Origin: an uncultured Lachnospiraceae bacterium
GTDB lineage: Bacteria > Bacillota > Clostridia > Lachnospirales > Lachnospiraceae
NCBI GenBank assembly: GCA_910588125.1
Contig: CAJUPI010000015.1
Span: 1-50,819, forward strand
Length of the DNA stretch: 50,819 nt
Direction of reading: 5' to 3'
In this document: in pieces, positions 25,487 to 34,604 of the stretch
Position numbering within the stretch: the first letter of the stretch is position 1
How the letters are laid out: every line of letters starts with the position of its first letter
Translations under genes and position numbers: made by a program
Notes under the pieces: generated by a model
Seen by the model: only the letters and a program-made list of their open reading frames with translations
Told to the model about the DNA's origin: nothing
The model's database searches: none

Positions 25487-26194
25487 ATGCCTTATTATGG
25501 CGGTTATTATGGATTGGATCCTACTTATCTTTTGGTGTTGGCCGGCGCTCTGCTGTCTATGTGGGCATCGGCACGGGTCAACAGCACTTTTCAGAAATAT
25601 TCCCAGGTTCGAAGCCGTACCGGTATGACCGGGGCGGAGGCGGCGAGGCAGCTTTTGCATTCTCAGGGGATTTATGACGTGACAGTACAGGCGGTCAGGG
25701 GGCAGCTGACGGATCATTATGATCCGCGGACGAAGACGGTGAATTTGTCAGAGCCGGTATACGGGAGTGCTTCGGTATCGGCAATCGGAGTGGCTGCCCA
25801 CGAATGCGGCCATGCGATTCAGGATCATGTGGGATATGCGCCTCTTCGTCTGCGGGCTGCTTTTGTCCCGGTGGCAAATCTGGGCAGCAAATTGTCCTGG
25901 CCATTGATTTTGCTGGGACTATTGATTGGCCTGACCCCATTTATTCAGGTGGGGATCTGGATGTTTGTTTTGGCGCTTTTATTTCAGGTAATCACGTTGC
26001 CGGTAGAATTTAATGCTTCCGGCCGGGCCGTGGGGCTTTTAGGGCAGCTGGGGATTTTACAGGGGCAGGAGGTGTCGGATACCAGAAGAGTATTGGGAGC
26101 GGCCGCCCTTACGTATGTGGCGGCGGTAGCGGCTTCCGTCCTGCAGCTTTTGCGGCTCCTGCTTTTATTCGGAGGGCGGAGAAGGGATGACTGA
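25487..26194 (+). CDS. Zinc metallopeptidase, YugP family
   Basis: A 235-residue membrane protein of the PF04298 zinc peptidase family (YugP). The substrate is unknown. It has an N-terminal membrane helix (about 11-28), the zinc-protease motif AAHECGHAIQ (His105, Glu106, His109), two adjacent helices at about 125-172, and a C-terminal hydrophobic helix. The Gly/Tyr-rich start (MPYYGGYYG) is typical. It lies between fmt and rsmB, and the last 8 bases overlap rsmB. This position is common in clostridia. An AAGGAG site precedes the ATG. Confidence 0.88.
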   Translation: MPYYGGYYGLDPTYLLVLAGALLSMWASARVNSTFQKYSQVRSRTGMTGAEAARQLLHSQGIYDVTVQAVRGQLTDHYDPRTKTVNLSEPVYGSASVSAIGVAAHECGHAIQDHVGYAPLRLRAAFVPVANLGSKLSWPLILLGLLIGLTPFIQVGIWMFVLALLFQVITLPVEFNASGRAVGLLGQLGILQGQEVSDTRRVLGAAALTYVAAVAASVLQLLRLLLLFGGRRRDD

Positions 26195-27581
26195 GACAGC
26201 AGTGGGAAAGAAACCGGGGAGCACGGGAAACCGTGACAAAGGAAAAGTCCCGAAGGCTGCCAGGACGAGAGAGATTGTCCTGGACATATTGCTGGAGGTA
26301 TTGGAAAAAGACAGATTTGTCCATGATGTTTTAGGCGAGGCGTTGGCAAAATATCAATATCTGGAAAAGGCGGATCGCGCTTTTATCACCCGGCTTTCCG
26401 AGGGTACTGTGGAACGGCGGCTGACCGTGGATGCCGTGCTTAAGGGCTGTCTGAAAGGAGAGTTAGAAAAGCAGAGGCCTGTGCTCCGGACGATTCTGCG
26501 GATGTCGGTCTATCAGCTTTTATGGATGGACCGGGTGCCAGATCGGGCCGTGTGCGATGAGGCGGTGAAGCTGGCAAAAAGCCGTGGCCTTAACGGTCTG
26601 AGCGGTTTGGTCAATGGGGTGTTGCGGAATGTGGCACGGGGGAAACAGGAAATTTCTTTTACGGATCTGTCCTTGCGGTATTCCATGCCTCAGGAGCTCG
26701 TGGATATGTGGAGCAGGGAATATCCCAGGGAAGCTGTGGAGGGGATTTTACAGGCGTTTTTGGCGGATGCGCCAACTACAGTACGGTGCAACCAAAGCAG
26801 GGCTTCCATGGAGAAGATTCAAAAAAGCTTACAGAGGCAGGGGGTAAAGGTTTCTGTCAGCCCGGTTTTTGACCAGGTTTTACTATTGTCAGGCTATGAT
26901 TATCTGGAACGCCTGGAAGCGTTTCGCGAGGGCTGGATCCAGGTGCAGGATGCTGCTTCCGCCCTGGTGACGGAAGCGGCGGATCCGCAGCCGGGAGATC
27001 AGGTGCTGGATATATGTGGTGCGCCGGGAGGCAAGGGGCTACATATGGCGGATAAGCTTAAGGATACCGGATTGGTAATAGTCCGGGATCTGACGGAGGA
27101 GAAGGCGGAGCGGATCCGGGAGAATATTGCCCGTACCGGATTGTCAAATATCCGTAGTGAGGTATGGGATGCCCTGGAGTTTGATGAACGCTGGGAGGGG
27201 CAGGCGGATATTGTGATTGCCGATCTGCCATGTTCCGGCCTTGGCGTTATTGGCAAAAAGCCGGACATTAAGTATCGGGTGACAGAGGATCGGATTTGCT
27301 CCCTGGCAGAGCTGCAAAAGCAAATTTTGACAGTGGCTTCCCGCTATGTAAAGCCGGGAGGAAAACTGATTTACAGCACGTGTACCATCAGCCGGCGGGA
27401 GAATGAAGCTCAGCGCGAATGGTTTTTGGAGAATTTCCCTTTTGTTCCGGGAAAGTTAAAGCTGCCAGAGAAAACAGTGATAGACGAACAGACGGTAAAG
27501 ATGGGGTATGTGCAGCTGCTTCCGGGACGATATCCCTGTGATGGTTTTTTTATTGCCGTATTTCAAAAGGATAAACAATAG
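26187..27581 (+). CDS. rsmB: 16S rRNA m5C967 methyltransferase
   Basis: A 464-residue rRNA methyltransferase that methylates C5 of cytosine 967 in 16S rRNA, using S-adenosylmethionine. The N-terminal NusB-like RNA-binding domain spans about 25-165 (GLSGLVNGVLRNVAR). The Rossmann domain has the SAM loop CGAPGGKGLHMA, the catalytic ADLPCSGLGVIGKKPDIKY, and the second cysteine in YSTCTISRREN. A basic 25-residue N-terminal extension precedes the core. It overlaps yugP by 8 bases, and its stop codon directly abuts the rlmN ATG, which suggests translational coupling. Confidence 0.94.
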   Translation: MTETAVGKKPGSTGNRDKGKVPKAARTREIVLDILLEVLEKDRFVHDVLGEALAKYQYLEKADRAFITRLSEGTVERRLTVDAVLKGCLKGELEKQRPVLRTILRMSVYQLLWMDRVPDRAVCDEAVKLAKSRGLNGLSGLVNGVLRNVARGKQEISFTDLSLRYSMPQELVDMWSREYPREAVEGILQAFLADAPTTVRCNQSRASMEKIQKSLQRQGVKVSVSPVFDQVLLLSGYDYLERLEAFREGWIQVQDAASALVTEAADPQPGDQVLDICGAPGGKGLHMADKLKDTGLVIVRDLTEEKAERIRENIARTGLSNIRSEVWDALEFDERWEGQADIVIADLPCSGLGVIGKKPDIKYRVTEDRICSLAELQKQILTVASRYVKPGGKLIYSTCTISRRENEAQREWFLENFPFVPGKLKLPEKTVIDEQTVKMGYVQLLPGRYPCDGFFIAVFQKDKQ

Positions 27582-28646
27582 ATGGAAAAGACAGATATCA
27601 AGTCCTTGTATCTAAGGGAGTTGGAGCAGAGCCTGAGAGATATGGGGGAGAAGCCGTTTCGTGCCGGACAGGTATATCAATGGCTTCATCAGAAGCTAGT
27701 TGCGGATTTTGGAGAGATGAGCAATCTTTCGCTTGCTCTGCGGGAGAAGCTAACAGAGCATTTTACTTTGACATTACTGGAACCGGTGGATGTAAAGATC
27801 TCCCGGATCGATGGTACCCGTAAATATCTGTTCCGGCTGATGGACGGAAATGTGATAGAAAGTGTATGGATGCAATATCATCATGGCAGCTCGGTCTGCA
27901 TCTCCTCTCAGGTGGGATGCCGGATGGGATGCCGTTTTTGTGCATCTACTCTGGAGGGGCTGGAGAGGAATCTGACGGCAGCGGAGATGCTGGAGCAGAT
28001 TTACCGGATCCAGGTACTGACGGGAGAGCGCGTGTCCCACATCGTAGTCATGGGTTCCGGGGAGCCTTTTGACAATTATGAAGAGGTGATCCGTTTTCTG
28101 AGGCTGGTTTCCGATGAGCGGGGACTTCATATCAGCCCACGTAATATTACGGTATCTACGTGCGGAATTGTGCCGGGAATCCGGCGGTTTGCCAAGGAAA
28201 GTCTGCCGGTGACCCTGGCATTGTCATTGCACGCCCCCAATGATCGGGTGCGGCGGACCTTGATGCCGGTGGCGAAAAGTTATCCTCTGCCGGAAGTGTT
28301 AAATGCCTGCCGGGAGTATTTTGAAACGACGGGGCGGCGGCTTACCTTTGAATATAGCCTGGTGAAGGGTGTGAATGACAATCCGGCAGAGGCAAGGGAG
28401 CTGGCCGGACTGTTGAAAGACATGCATGGACATGTGAATCTGATTCCGGTGAATCCGGTAAAGGAGAGAAGCTATGTCCGTTCTGACAGAAAGGCAATCC
28501 AGGAGTTTAAAGCGATTTTGGAAAGAGCGGGAATTGTAGTTACGATAAGAAGAGAGATGGGCAGAGACATCCAGGGAGCTTGTGGACAGCTTCGGAGAAG
28601 CTATCTGACAGGAAACTTTGAAGATCATGAAAAAGAAGGAGGTTGA
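27582..28646 (+). CDS. rlmN: 23S rRNA (A2503-C2)/tRNA (A37-C2) methyltransferase
   Basis: A 354-residue radical SAM enzyme that methylates C2 of A2503 in 23S rRNA and A37 in some tRNAs. The cluster-binding CxxxCxxC is GCRMGCRFC (Cys113, Cys117, Cys120). The C-terminal catalytic cysteine is in GACGQLR (Cys334). Other family motifs are GMGEP-like VMGSGEPFDNY and SLHAPND. In the GMGEP motif the Met is Ser here (GSGEP). The ATG follows the rsmB stop with no gap, and TGATG joins its end to stp. Confidence 0.94.
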   Translation: MEKTDIKSLYLRELEQSLRDMGEKPFRAGQVYQWLHQKLVADFGEMSNLSLALREKLTEHFTLTLLEPVDVKISRIDGTRKYLFRLMDGNVIESVWMQYHHGSSVCISSQVGCRMGCRFCASTLEGLERNLTAAEMLEQIYRIQVLTGERVSHIVVMGSGEPFDNYEEVIRFLRLVSDERGLHISPRNITVSTCGIVPGIRRFAKESLPVTLALSLHAPNDRVRRTLMPVAKSYPLPEVLNACREYFETTGRRLTFEYSLVKGVNDNPAEARELAGLLKDMHGHVNLIPVNPVKERSYVRSDRKAIQEFKAILERAGIVVTIRREMGRDIQGACGQLRRSYLTGNFEDHEKEGG

Positions 28647-28651
28647 TGGCG

Positions 28652-29395
28652 GTGCAGGCATACGCACTTACAGATGTGGGAAGATATCGCAGTATGAATC
28701 AGGACTATATCTATTCCTCGACAGCCCCATTGGGTTCTTTGGATAATCTGTTTTTGGTGGCAGATGGTATGGGGGGGCACAATGCAGGAGATTATGCGTC
28801 ACGTTTTGCGGTGGAGAATCTGGTGAGTTTTTTTAGTATAAAATATCCGGAGCGGGATGTGCACGGTATTTTAAAAGAAGGAATTCGCAAGATAAACCGG
28901 GAGCTGTATTTCCGGGCGAGCAATGACTCCTCCCTCTTTGGTATGGGAAGTACTCTGGTAGCGGCTACTATTAAAGGCAGCGTGCTTTATGTAGCTAACA
29001 TAGGAGACAGCCGCCTGTATTTGCTGCGGGAAAAGCTGGAGCAGGTGACGCGGGATCACTCCTATGTAGAAGAATTGGTGGCATTGGGAAAAATCAAACG
29101 GGGAAGCCGCGATTACCAGGAAAAAAAGAACATTATTACCCGTGCGGTAGGAACGGCAGAGACAGTAGATATTGATCTTTTTGCCTTAAAATTAAAGCCG
29201 AGAGATTATATTCTAATGTGTTCGGATGGACTAAGCAATATGGTGGATGAATTTGAGATGGAGTATATTATCCGTTCTGAGGAAAGTATGAAACAAAAGG
29301 TAGAAGCGCTGGTAGATGCGGCAAACCGCAGCGGTGGGAAGGATAATATATCCGTGGTTCTCATAGAGCCTCAGATAAGTGAGGTGATTTTATGA
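28652..29395 (+). CDS. stp: PP2C-family Ser/Thr phosphatase (Stp/PrpC)
   Basis: A 247-residue cytoplasmic phosphatase that reverses phosphorylation by the PASTA kinase encoded next. PP2C motifs are present: ADGMGGHNAGDYAS, GMGSTLVAA, IGDSRLYLL, CSDGLSNMVD and GGKDNISVV, with the metal-binding aspartates. Three starts compete. The GTG at 28652 has AAGGAGG 9 bases upstream and yields a typical VQAYALTDVG start. The ATG at 28646 and the TTG at 28643 lie only 3 and 0 bases from the same site. The stop overlaps the prkC ATG by four bases, the usual arrangement of this pair in Bacillota. Confidence 0.92.
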   Translation: MQAYALTDVGRYRSMNQDYIYSSTAPLGSLDNLFLVADGMGGHNAGDYASRFAVENLVSFFSIKYPERDVHGILKEGIRKINRELYFRASNDSSLFGMGSTLVAATIKGSVLYVANIGDSRLYLLREKLEQVTRDHSYVEELVALGKIKRGSRDYQEKKNIITRAVGTAETVDIDLFALKLKPRDYILMCSDGLSNMVDEFEMEYIIRSEESMKQKVEALVDAANRSGGKDNISVVLIEPQISEVIL

Positions 29396-31560
29396 CATTG
29401 AGAACGGGAGTGTATTTACAGGATCGCTATGAGATATTAGAGCAAGTAGGAGCCGGCGGGATGTCTGTGGTATATAAGGCCAAATGCCACAAGCTGAATC
29501 GCTTAGTAGCGATCAAGGTGCTGAAAGAGGAATTTAGCAGCGACAGCAATTTTGTAGGCAAGTTCAAGATGGAGGCCCAGGCGGCGGCAAGGCTTTCTCA
29601 TCCCAATATTGTCAATGTTTATGATGTTATTGATGAAGGGGCTTTGCACTATATTGTGATGGAATTGATTGATGGTGTTACCTTAAAGACATATATTGCC
29701 AGAAAGGGAAGGCTGGAGATCAAAGAAAGTATTGGGATTGCGATTCAAGTGGCCCAGGGGATAGGTGCGGCTCATGAGCAGCATATTATTCATCGGGATA
29801 TCAAGCCTCAGAATATGATCATTTCCCGGGATGGAAAGGTGAAGGTGGCTGATTTTGGCATTGCCCGTGGAGTATCGACCCAGACGATGACCTCGGCTGC
29901 CATGGGCTCGGTTCATTATATTTCTCCAGAGCAGGCCAGGGGCAGCTATAGTGATGCCCGCAGCGATATCTATTCTCTGGGAATCACCATGTATGAAATG
30001 GTAACCGGGCGCCTGCCTTATGAAGGGGATAATACGGTGGCTATTGCCTTGTCCCATTTAGAGGATGCCATGGTTCCGCCGTCTGTTTATAATCCAGAGA
30101 TTCCGGTAAGCCTGGAACGAATTATTCTCAAATGTACCGCTAAAAAGCCGGAAAACCGATATGGCAGCGCGAATGAGTTGATTGCTGATCTGCGGAAGGC
30201 TTTGGTTCAGCCAGACGGTGAATTTGTTCAGGATTCGGATGGACAGCGTGCCCTGAATGGCCAGACGATTCAGATTAGTAATAAGGATCTTGCGAGGATT
30301 AAGGAGCAGCATACACCGGTACGGGAGGAGCCGATGCGGGAATACCGCCGGCCGGCAGGAGAAGCGGCGGTGACCCGCTATCCGGAAGATCGCAGGAGGC
30401 CACCGGATCGCCGGGATAACCGGAGAAAAGAGCCGGAGGACGAGGTGAATTCTCATATTGAACGGCTGCTGGCAGGGGCCGGTATTGTGGTGGCGATTAT
30501 TATCGTGGCAGTGTTAATTGTCGTATTTTCTAAGTTGGGCGGGCTTTTTCAGTCCGGTTCAGGACTTTGGGGCAGAGAGACGACAGCGGAAAGCCAGAGC
30601 CAGGAGGTATCAATCAATGACACAGGAGAGACTTTGAAAGATACGGAGGTTTATATGCCGGATGTTCTGGAGCTGCCGGAGGATCTGGCAGAGGCAAAGC
30701 TGAAGGAGAATTTCCTGAGCATGAAGCCCACCTACCAGACATCAGAGGTAGTGGAGAAGGGCTGCGTTATCTCGCAGGATCCGGAATATGGGGCGGTAGT
30801 ATCAAAATATTCTCATGTAAACGTGGTGGTGAGCCTGGGTTCGGATAAGATTGATCTGACCACTCTGGATCTCGAGTCTATGAGCGTGGCTTCTGCCCGC
30901 AGGCTTTTGGAGGATCGGGGTTTTACGGTACAGGTAGTGGAAGAGGAAAATGAGACAGAAGAAAAAGGCAAGCTGCTGCGCTATGAACCGGAGAAGGCAG
31001 CAGAGCACAGCACCGTTACCTTGTATGTCAGTAAAGGCCCCCACGTGGAGATGGTGCCGGTACCGAATTTGGTGGGCAAGCCGGAGCCGGATGCCCTGGC
31101 ATTGTTAGGAGAAGCCGGTTTGACACCCGGAGAGACCTTTACGGAAAACAGCGATACGGTTCCCAAAGGGAGCATAATCCGCCAGGAAGGCGGTGAAAAC
31201 GGGCAGATTGCCGTGGGGGGGACCATCAGCTATGTGGTCAGCAGCGGCCCGGAGAAAAGGCAGCAGCGTTATGTAGCGTCTATTAATGATGTCTATGATT
31301 TAAGTAATCTGATCGGGCCAGGAGCCGGGGGCGCCAACTTTACGGTGTTGGTGCGTCTGCATCAGAAAGAAGCAGATGGTACCGATGTTTACCGCACATT
31401 GACGGATGCTAAAACGATCAATGGTTCCACCCTGCTTCCTATCAGCTACACGAGTATCGAGAGTATGAATGGCAGCGACGAAGGAGAGATTGAGGTGGTA
31501 GATACTGAGTCAGGGGCTGTGTTAAAGACTTATCCGCTGACATTTTTCCCTATGGATTGA
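29392..31560 (+). CDS. prkC: PASTA-domain Ser/Thr protein kinase (PrkC/PknB)
   Basis: A 722-residue membrane kinase that senses cell-wall fragments and phosphorylates division, wall and translation proteins. The kinase domain (about 10-275) has GAGGMSVVYKA, the ATP lysine Lys42 in VAIKVL, HRDIKPQNMI and DFGIARG. A basic Arg-rich juxtamembrane stretch (about 310-355) leads to a single membrane helix (about 361-382). Outside the cell are three PASTA repeats (about 420-620), the third being the best conserved, and then an extra beta-rich C-terminal domain (about 625-722) of unknown role. It is coupled to stp by ATGA and is followed by rsgA, a known kinase substrate in other Bacillota. Confidence 0.95.
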   Translation: MTLRTGVYLQDRYEILEQVGAGGMSVVYKAKCHKLNRLVAIKVLKEEFSSDSNFVGKFKMEAQAAARLSHPNIVNVYDVIDEGALHYIVMELIDGVTLKTYIARKGRLEIKESIGIAIQVAQGIGAAHEQHIIHRDIKPQNMIISRDGKVKVADFGIARGVSTQTMTSAAMGSVHYISPEQARGSYSDARSDIYSLGITMYEMVTGRLPYEGDNTVAIALSHLEDAMVPPSVYNPEIPVSLERIILKCTAKKPENRYGSANELIADLRKALVQPDGEFVQDSDGQRALNGQTIQISNKDLARIKEQHTPVREEPMREYRRPAGEAAVTRYPEDRRRPPDRRDNRRKEPEDEVNSHIERLLAGAGIVVAIIIVAVLIVVFSKLGGLFQSGSGLWGRETTAESQSQEVSINDTGETLKDTEVYMPDVLELPEDLAEAKLKENFLSMKPTYQTSEVVEKGCVISQDPEYGAVVSKYSHVNVVVSLGSDKIDLTTLDLESMSVASARRLLEDRGFTVQVVEEENETEEKGKLLRYEPEKAAEHSTVTLYVSKGPHVEMVPVPNLVGKPEPDALALLGEAGLTPGETFTENSDTVPKGSIIRQEGGENGQIAVGGTISYVVSSGPEKRQQRYVASINDVYDLSNLIGPGAGGANFTVLVRLHQKEADGTDVYRTLTDAKTINGSTLLPISYTSIESMNGSDEGEIEVVDTESGAVLKTYPLTFFPMD

Positions 31561-31571
31561 TGAGAGGTGTT

Positions 31572-32453
31572 ATGAAAGGAAAAATTATAAAAGGCATTGC
31601 CGGTTTTTATTATGTGCATGACGGGCATGACCGGCTGTATGCCTGTAAAGCCAAAGGAATCTTTCGTAAACGAGGTATCAAGCCGCTGGTAGGGGATGAT
31701 GTGGAATTCACCATATTGGATGAGACGGCGCAAGAAGGGAATATCGATGAAATACTGCCCCGAAAAAATCAGCTGGTTCGCCCGGCCAGTGCCAATGTAG
31801 ATCAGGCATTGGTAATCTTTGCCGTTGTTGAGCCGGAACCAAACAGGAATCTGCTGGATCGTTTCCTGGTGATGATGGAAAGGCAGCAGGTTCCGGTCAT
31901 TATATGTTTTAATAAAATGGATCTGGATAAGGGGCGGCATGGCCTTTTTTATCAGGAGATTTATAAAAACAGCGGCTGTCAGGTGCATTTGATCAGCACG
32001 TACAGCGGGCAGGGAGTGGAGGAGATCCGCAAGTGCCTGCGGGGAAAGACAACGATCCTGGCAGGGCCTTCCGGCGTCGGCAAGTCTTCTTTAACAAATT
32101 TGCTGCAACCCTTAGCAGAGATGGAGACAGGGGAAATCAGCAGGAAAATTCAGCGGGGAAAGCATACGACCCGCCATGCGGAGCTTTTTTATGTTGAGGA
32201 GGATACTTACCTGATGGATACCCCAGGCTTTAGCTCCCTTTATCTGGAGGATTTGGCGGCGGAAACCCTGAAATATTATTTTTCGGAGTTTGCCCGTTAT
32301 GGTGTTGGCTGCCGTTTCGGTGAGGATTGCGTTCATGTAGAAGAGCCGGGCTGTGGCGTGAAGGAAGCAGTAAGAGAGGGGAAGATCAGTCAGAGCCGTT
32401 ATGATAATTACCGGCTTTTGTATCAGGAATTGAAAGGAAAAAGGAGGTATTAG
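31572..32453 (+). CDS. rsgA: Ribosome small subunit-dependent GTPase RsgA
   Basis: A 293-residue circularly permuted GTPase that helps mature the 30S subunit. An N-terminal OB fold begins MKGKIIKGIAGFYYV. The GTPase motifs come in permuted order: FNKMDLDKG (G4), then GPSGVGKSSLTN (G1), then DTPGFSS (G3). A C-terminal zinc site has CRFGEDCVHVEEPGC. The ATG at 31572 follows AGAGG and gives the standard start. Upstream in-frame ATG (31560) and TTG (31557) overlap the prkC stop and are less likely. Confidence 0.93.
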   Translation: MKGKIIKGIAGFYYVHDGHDRLYACKAKGIFRKRGIKPLVGDDVEFTILDETAQEGNIDEILPRKNQLVRPASANVDQALVIFAVVEPEPNRNLLDRFLVMMERQQVPVIICFNKMDLDKGRHGLFYQEIYKNSGCQVHLISTYSGQGVEEIRKCLRGKTTILAGPSGVGKSSLTNLLQPLAEMETGEISRKIQRGKHTTRHAELFYVEEDTYLMDTPGFSSLYLEDLAAETLKYYFSEFARYGVGCRFGEDCVHVEEPGCGVKEAVREGKISQSRYDNYRLLYQELKGKRRY

Positions 32454-32459
32454 ACGGAG

Positions 32460-33125
32460 ATGAAGAAGATTCTGGCGCCGTCTGTTCTGGCGGCAGATTT
32501 TGGAAAACTGGCAGAAGAGGTGAGAGTGGCGGCGGATGCCGGGGCAGAGTACATTCATATCGATGTAATGGATGGCATGTTTGTTCCCAGCATTTCATTT
32601 GGGATGCCGGTGATTCAGAGCATTCGCCCCTGTACGGACAAGGTATTCGATGTGCATATGATGGTGGAAGAGCCGGGGCGTTATGCGGAAGCTATGAAAA
32701 AGGCTGGGGCGGATCTTCTGTGCGTTCATCAGGAGGCATGCCGCCATTTAAACCGCACGATCGGCGAGATTCATTCGCTGGGTATGCGTGCGGGAGTAGC
32801 CATAAATCCGGCGACGCCGGTGTCTATGCTGGAATGTGTCTTAGATCAGGTGGACATGGTATTGGTGATGTCTGTGAATCCTGGCTTTGGCGGCCAGGAA
32901 TTCATCCCCTACACCTTGAAAAAGGTGAGCCAGCTTCGCAAGCGCCTGGAATACCTGGGGTTAAAGACGGATATCCAGGTGGATGGCGGGATAAATTTGG
33001 GGAATGTCAGGCAGTTTCTGGCGGCGGGAGCCAATGTTATTGTGACGGGATCTGCCGTATATCATGGAGATGTGGCGGCCAATGTTCGCGCTTTTATGAA
33101 AGAATTTGAGGAGTTTCAGGAATGA
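32460..33125 (+). CDS. rpe: Ribulose-phosphate 3-epimerase
   Basis: A 221-residue TIM-barrel enzyme of the pentose phosphate pathway that interconverts ribulose 5-phosphate and xylulose 5-phosphate. Motifs include APSVLAADF, IHIDVMDGMFVPSISFG, FDVHMMVEEP, VNPGFGGQEF and QVDGGINLGN. Length is normal. AAGGAGG overlaps the end of rsgA, six bases upstream. Rpe next to rsgA and thiN is the common clostridial order. Its stop overlaps thiN by four bases (ATGA). Confidence 0.96.
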   Translation: MKKILAPSVLAADFGKLAEEVRVAADAGAEYIHIDVMDGMFVPSISFGMPVIQSIRPCTDKVFDVHMMVEEPGRYAEAMKKAGADLLCVHQEACRHLNRTIGEIHSLGMRAGVAINPATPVSMLECVLDQVDMVLVMSVNPGFGGQEFIPYTLKKVSQLRKRLEYLGLKTDIQVDGGINLGNVRQFLAAGANVIVTGSAVYHGDVAANVRAFMKEFEEFQE

Positions 33126-33778
33126 AAAAATGTCTGATTGTGACGGGCGGCAAGCTGGATCTGGCTTTCGCCCGGTCTTTTTTACAAAAAGAGAGCTTTC
33201 AAAAAATTATTGCTGTGGATGGCGGCCTGGAAGCAGTGGAGGCGTTAGGGTTGATACCGGATTATGTGGTAGGAGATTTTGACACGGTAAATCCGGCTGT
33301 ATTGGAACGATTCCGGAAGATTCCTTATATTGTCTGGGAGAAACACCGGCCGGAGAAGAATGAGACAGATACTGAACTGGCCTGCAACCGCGGAATGACT
33401 CTGGCCTGTGATCGCATCGTTTTTTTGGGGGCTACGGGTGGGCGGCTGGATCATATGTTGGGAAATATCCATGTTTTGTATGCCTGTTTGCAGCGAGGCG
33501 TAGAGGCGTGGCTTATCGACAGCCAGAATAAATTGTACCTGCTTGATCAGGGAAAGAGATTTTACCAGGAGGAATTGTGGGGAAAATATGTATCTTTTCT
33601 GCCATATACCGAAAAGGTGGAGGGGATCACGCTTCGGGGATTTCGCTATCCACTGAACGAAAAGAATATCCGGAAGGGTGAGGAAGCAGGACTCTGCATC
33701 AGCAATGAGCTGGCGGAAAAAGAGGCGACCATAGAACTGGCAGAAGGGATCTTGATCTGCGTGGAATCCCGGGATTGA
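33122..33778 (+). CDS. thiN: Thiamine diphosphokinase
   Basis: A 218-residue enzyme that makes thiamine diphosphate from thiamine and ATP. The N-terminal catalytic domain has AVDGGLEAVEALGLIPDYVV, GDFDTV, KNETDTELA and the substrate loop GATGGRLDHMLGNI. The C-terminal half is the beta-rich thiamine-binding domain. The length matches the YloS type. It is the last gene of the tight run that begins with fhs. No thiamine riboswitch is visible around it. No clear terminator follows before the next promoter. Confidence 0.93.
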   Translation: MKKCLIVTGGKLDLAFARSFLQKESFQKIIAVDGGLEAVEALGLIPDYVVGDFDTVNPAVLERFRKIPYIVWEKHRPEKNETDTELACNRGMTLACDRIVFLGATGGRLDHMLGNIHVLYACLQRGVEAWLIDSQNKLYLLDQGKRFYQEELWGKYVSFLPYTEKVEGITLRGFRYPLNEKNIRKGEEAGLCISNELAEKEATIELAEGILICVESRD

Positions 33779-33883
33779 GGTAAAAACTGACATGGTAAAA
33801 AAACAATAAACTGATTATTTCCTATCGGATTCCTTCGTGTTATGATGAGGAACAATTAAATGACAATCAGAGGAGGACGGATT

Positions 33884-34477
33884 ATGGAAAATCAGAGGAA
33901 TGATAAAGTTTATAAGATAGTAGTTACTGCATTGATGGCAGCCCTTTGCTATGTGGCGTTTACTTTTTTGAAAATACCGATTCCAACATTTGGCGGTGAT
34001 TATGTGGCATTGCATATAGGGAATGCATTTTGCGTGCTGGCGGCGATATTGCTGGGAGGAGGATATGGTGGCCTGGCGGGTTCCCTGGGTATGACCATTG
34101 CGGATCTCCTGGATCCGGTATATATTACCAGTGCGCCAAAGACATTTCTGTTGAAATTTTGCATTGGCTTGATTGCCGGTTTTGTGGCGCATCGGATTGC
34201 CCATATCACAGAGGAGCATGATACCGGCTATGTATTTCGCTGGACATTGATTGCATCGATAGCCGGACTGGGATTTAACGTCATAATGGATCCGATTGTC
34301 GGATACTTTTACAAAAATTTTGTGTTAGGAGTACAGTCAGATGCGGCGAAGATTATGTCCACCTGGGCGGCCGGGGTGACTTTCATCAATGCGGTGGCCG
34401 GCACGATCGTGGTAGTAGTGGTTTATATGGCGCTGCGGCCGGTTTTAAAGAAGGCAGGGATGTTTTTTTACATTTAA
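33884..34477 (+). CDS. ECF transporter S component, substrate unknown
   Basis: A 197-residue membrane protein, probably the substrate-binding subunit of an energy-coupling factor vitamin transporter (PF07155/COG4720-like). Typical features are a short charged N-terminus, about five or six hydrophobic helices, an IPIPTFGGDYVALHIGNAF loop, and the stretch LAGSLGMTIADLLDPVYITS. The shared ATPases and T subunit are not in the window. Its neighbour thiN might hint at a thiamine-related substrate, but this is weak because it has its own promoter (TTTCCT near 33818, TATGAT at 33841). The ATG at 33884 has AGAGGAGGA upstream and is preferred over 33860. Confidence 0.75.
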   Translation: MENQRNDKVYKIVVTALMAALCYVAFTFLKIPIPTFGGDYVALHIGNAFCVLAAILLGGGYGGLAGSLGMTIADLLDPVYITSAPKTFLLKFCIGLIAGFVAHRIAHITEEHDTGYVFRWTLIASIAGLGFNVIMDPIVGYFYKNFVLGVQSDAAKIMSTWAAGVTFINAVAGTIVVVVVYMALRPVLKKAGMFFYI

Positions 34478-34495
34478 GGAATTCAAAAAAAGGGG

Positions 34496-34524
34496 TTTTC
34501 TTTCCCATTGATCTGAGGTATAAT
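34496..34524 (+). promoter_or_regulatory. Promoter for serS
   Basis: TTTTCT (34496-34501) and a perfect TATAAT (34519-34524) are 17 bases apart. The leader of about 75 bases is too short for a T-box and lacks its conserved box. Confidence 0.5.
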
Positions 34525-34604
34525 CACACCGAATAAGGAGATTCCCGCCCGCAGGCAGAAGCGGTTTTGAAATACGGAGGGAATTCACAGGTTAGGAGGA
34601 AGCC

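Noticed and set aside
33779..33883. Possible thiamine riboswitch between thiN and the ECF S component
   Set aside because: No CTGAGA/ACCTGA-type core is present, and the gap is about 100 AT-rich bases holding just a promoter.
34525..34604. Possible T-box leader before serS
   Set aside because: The leader is only about 75 bases, and the conserved T-box sequence and terminator are missing.
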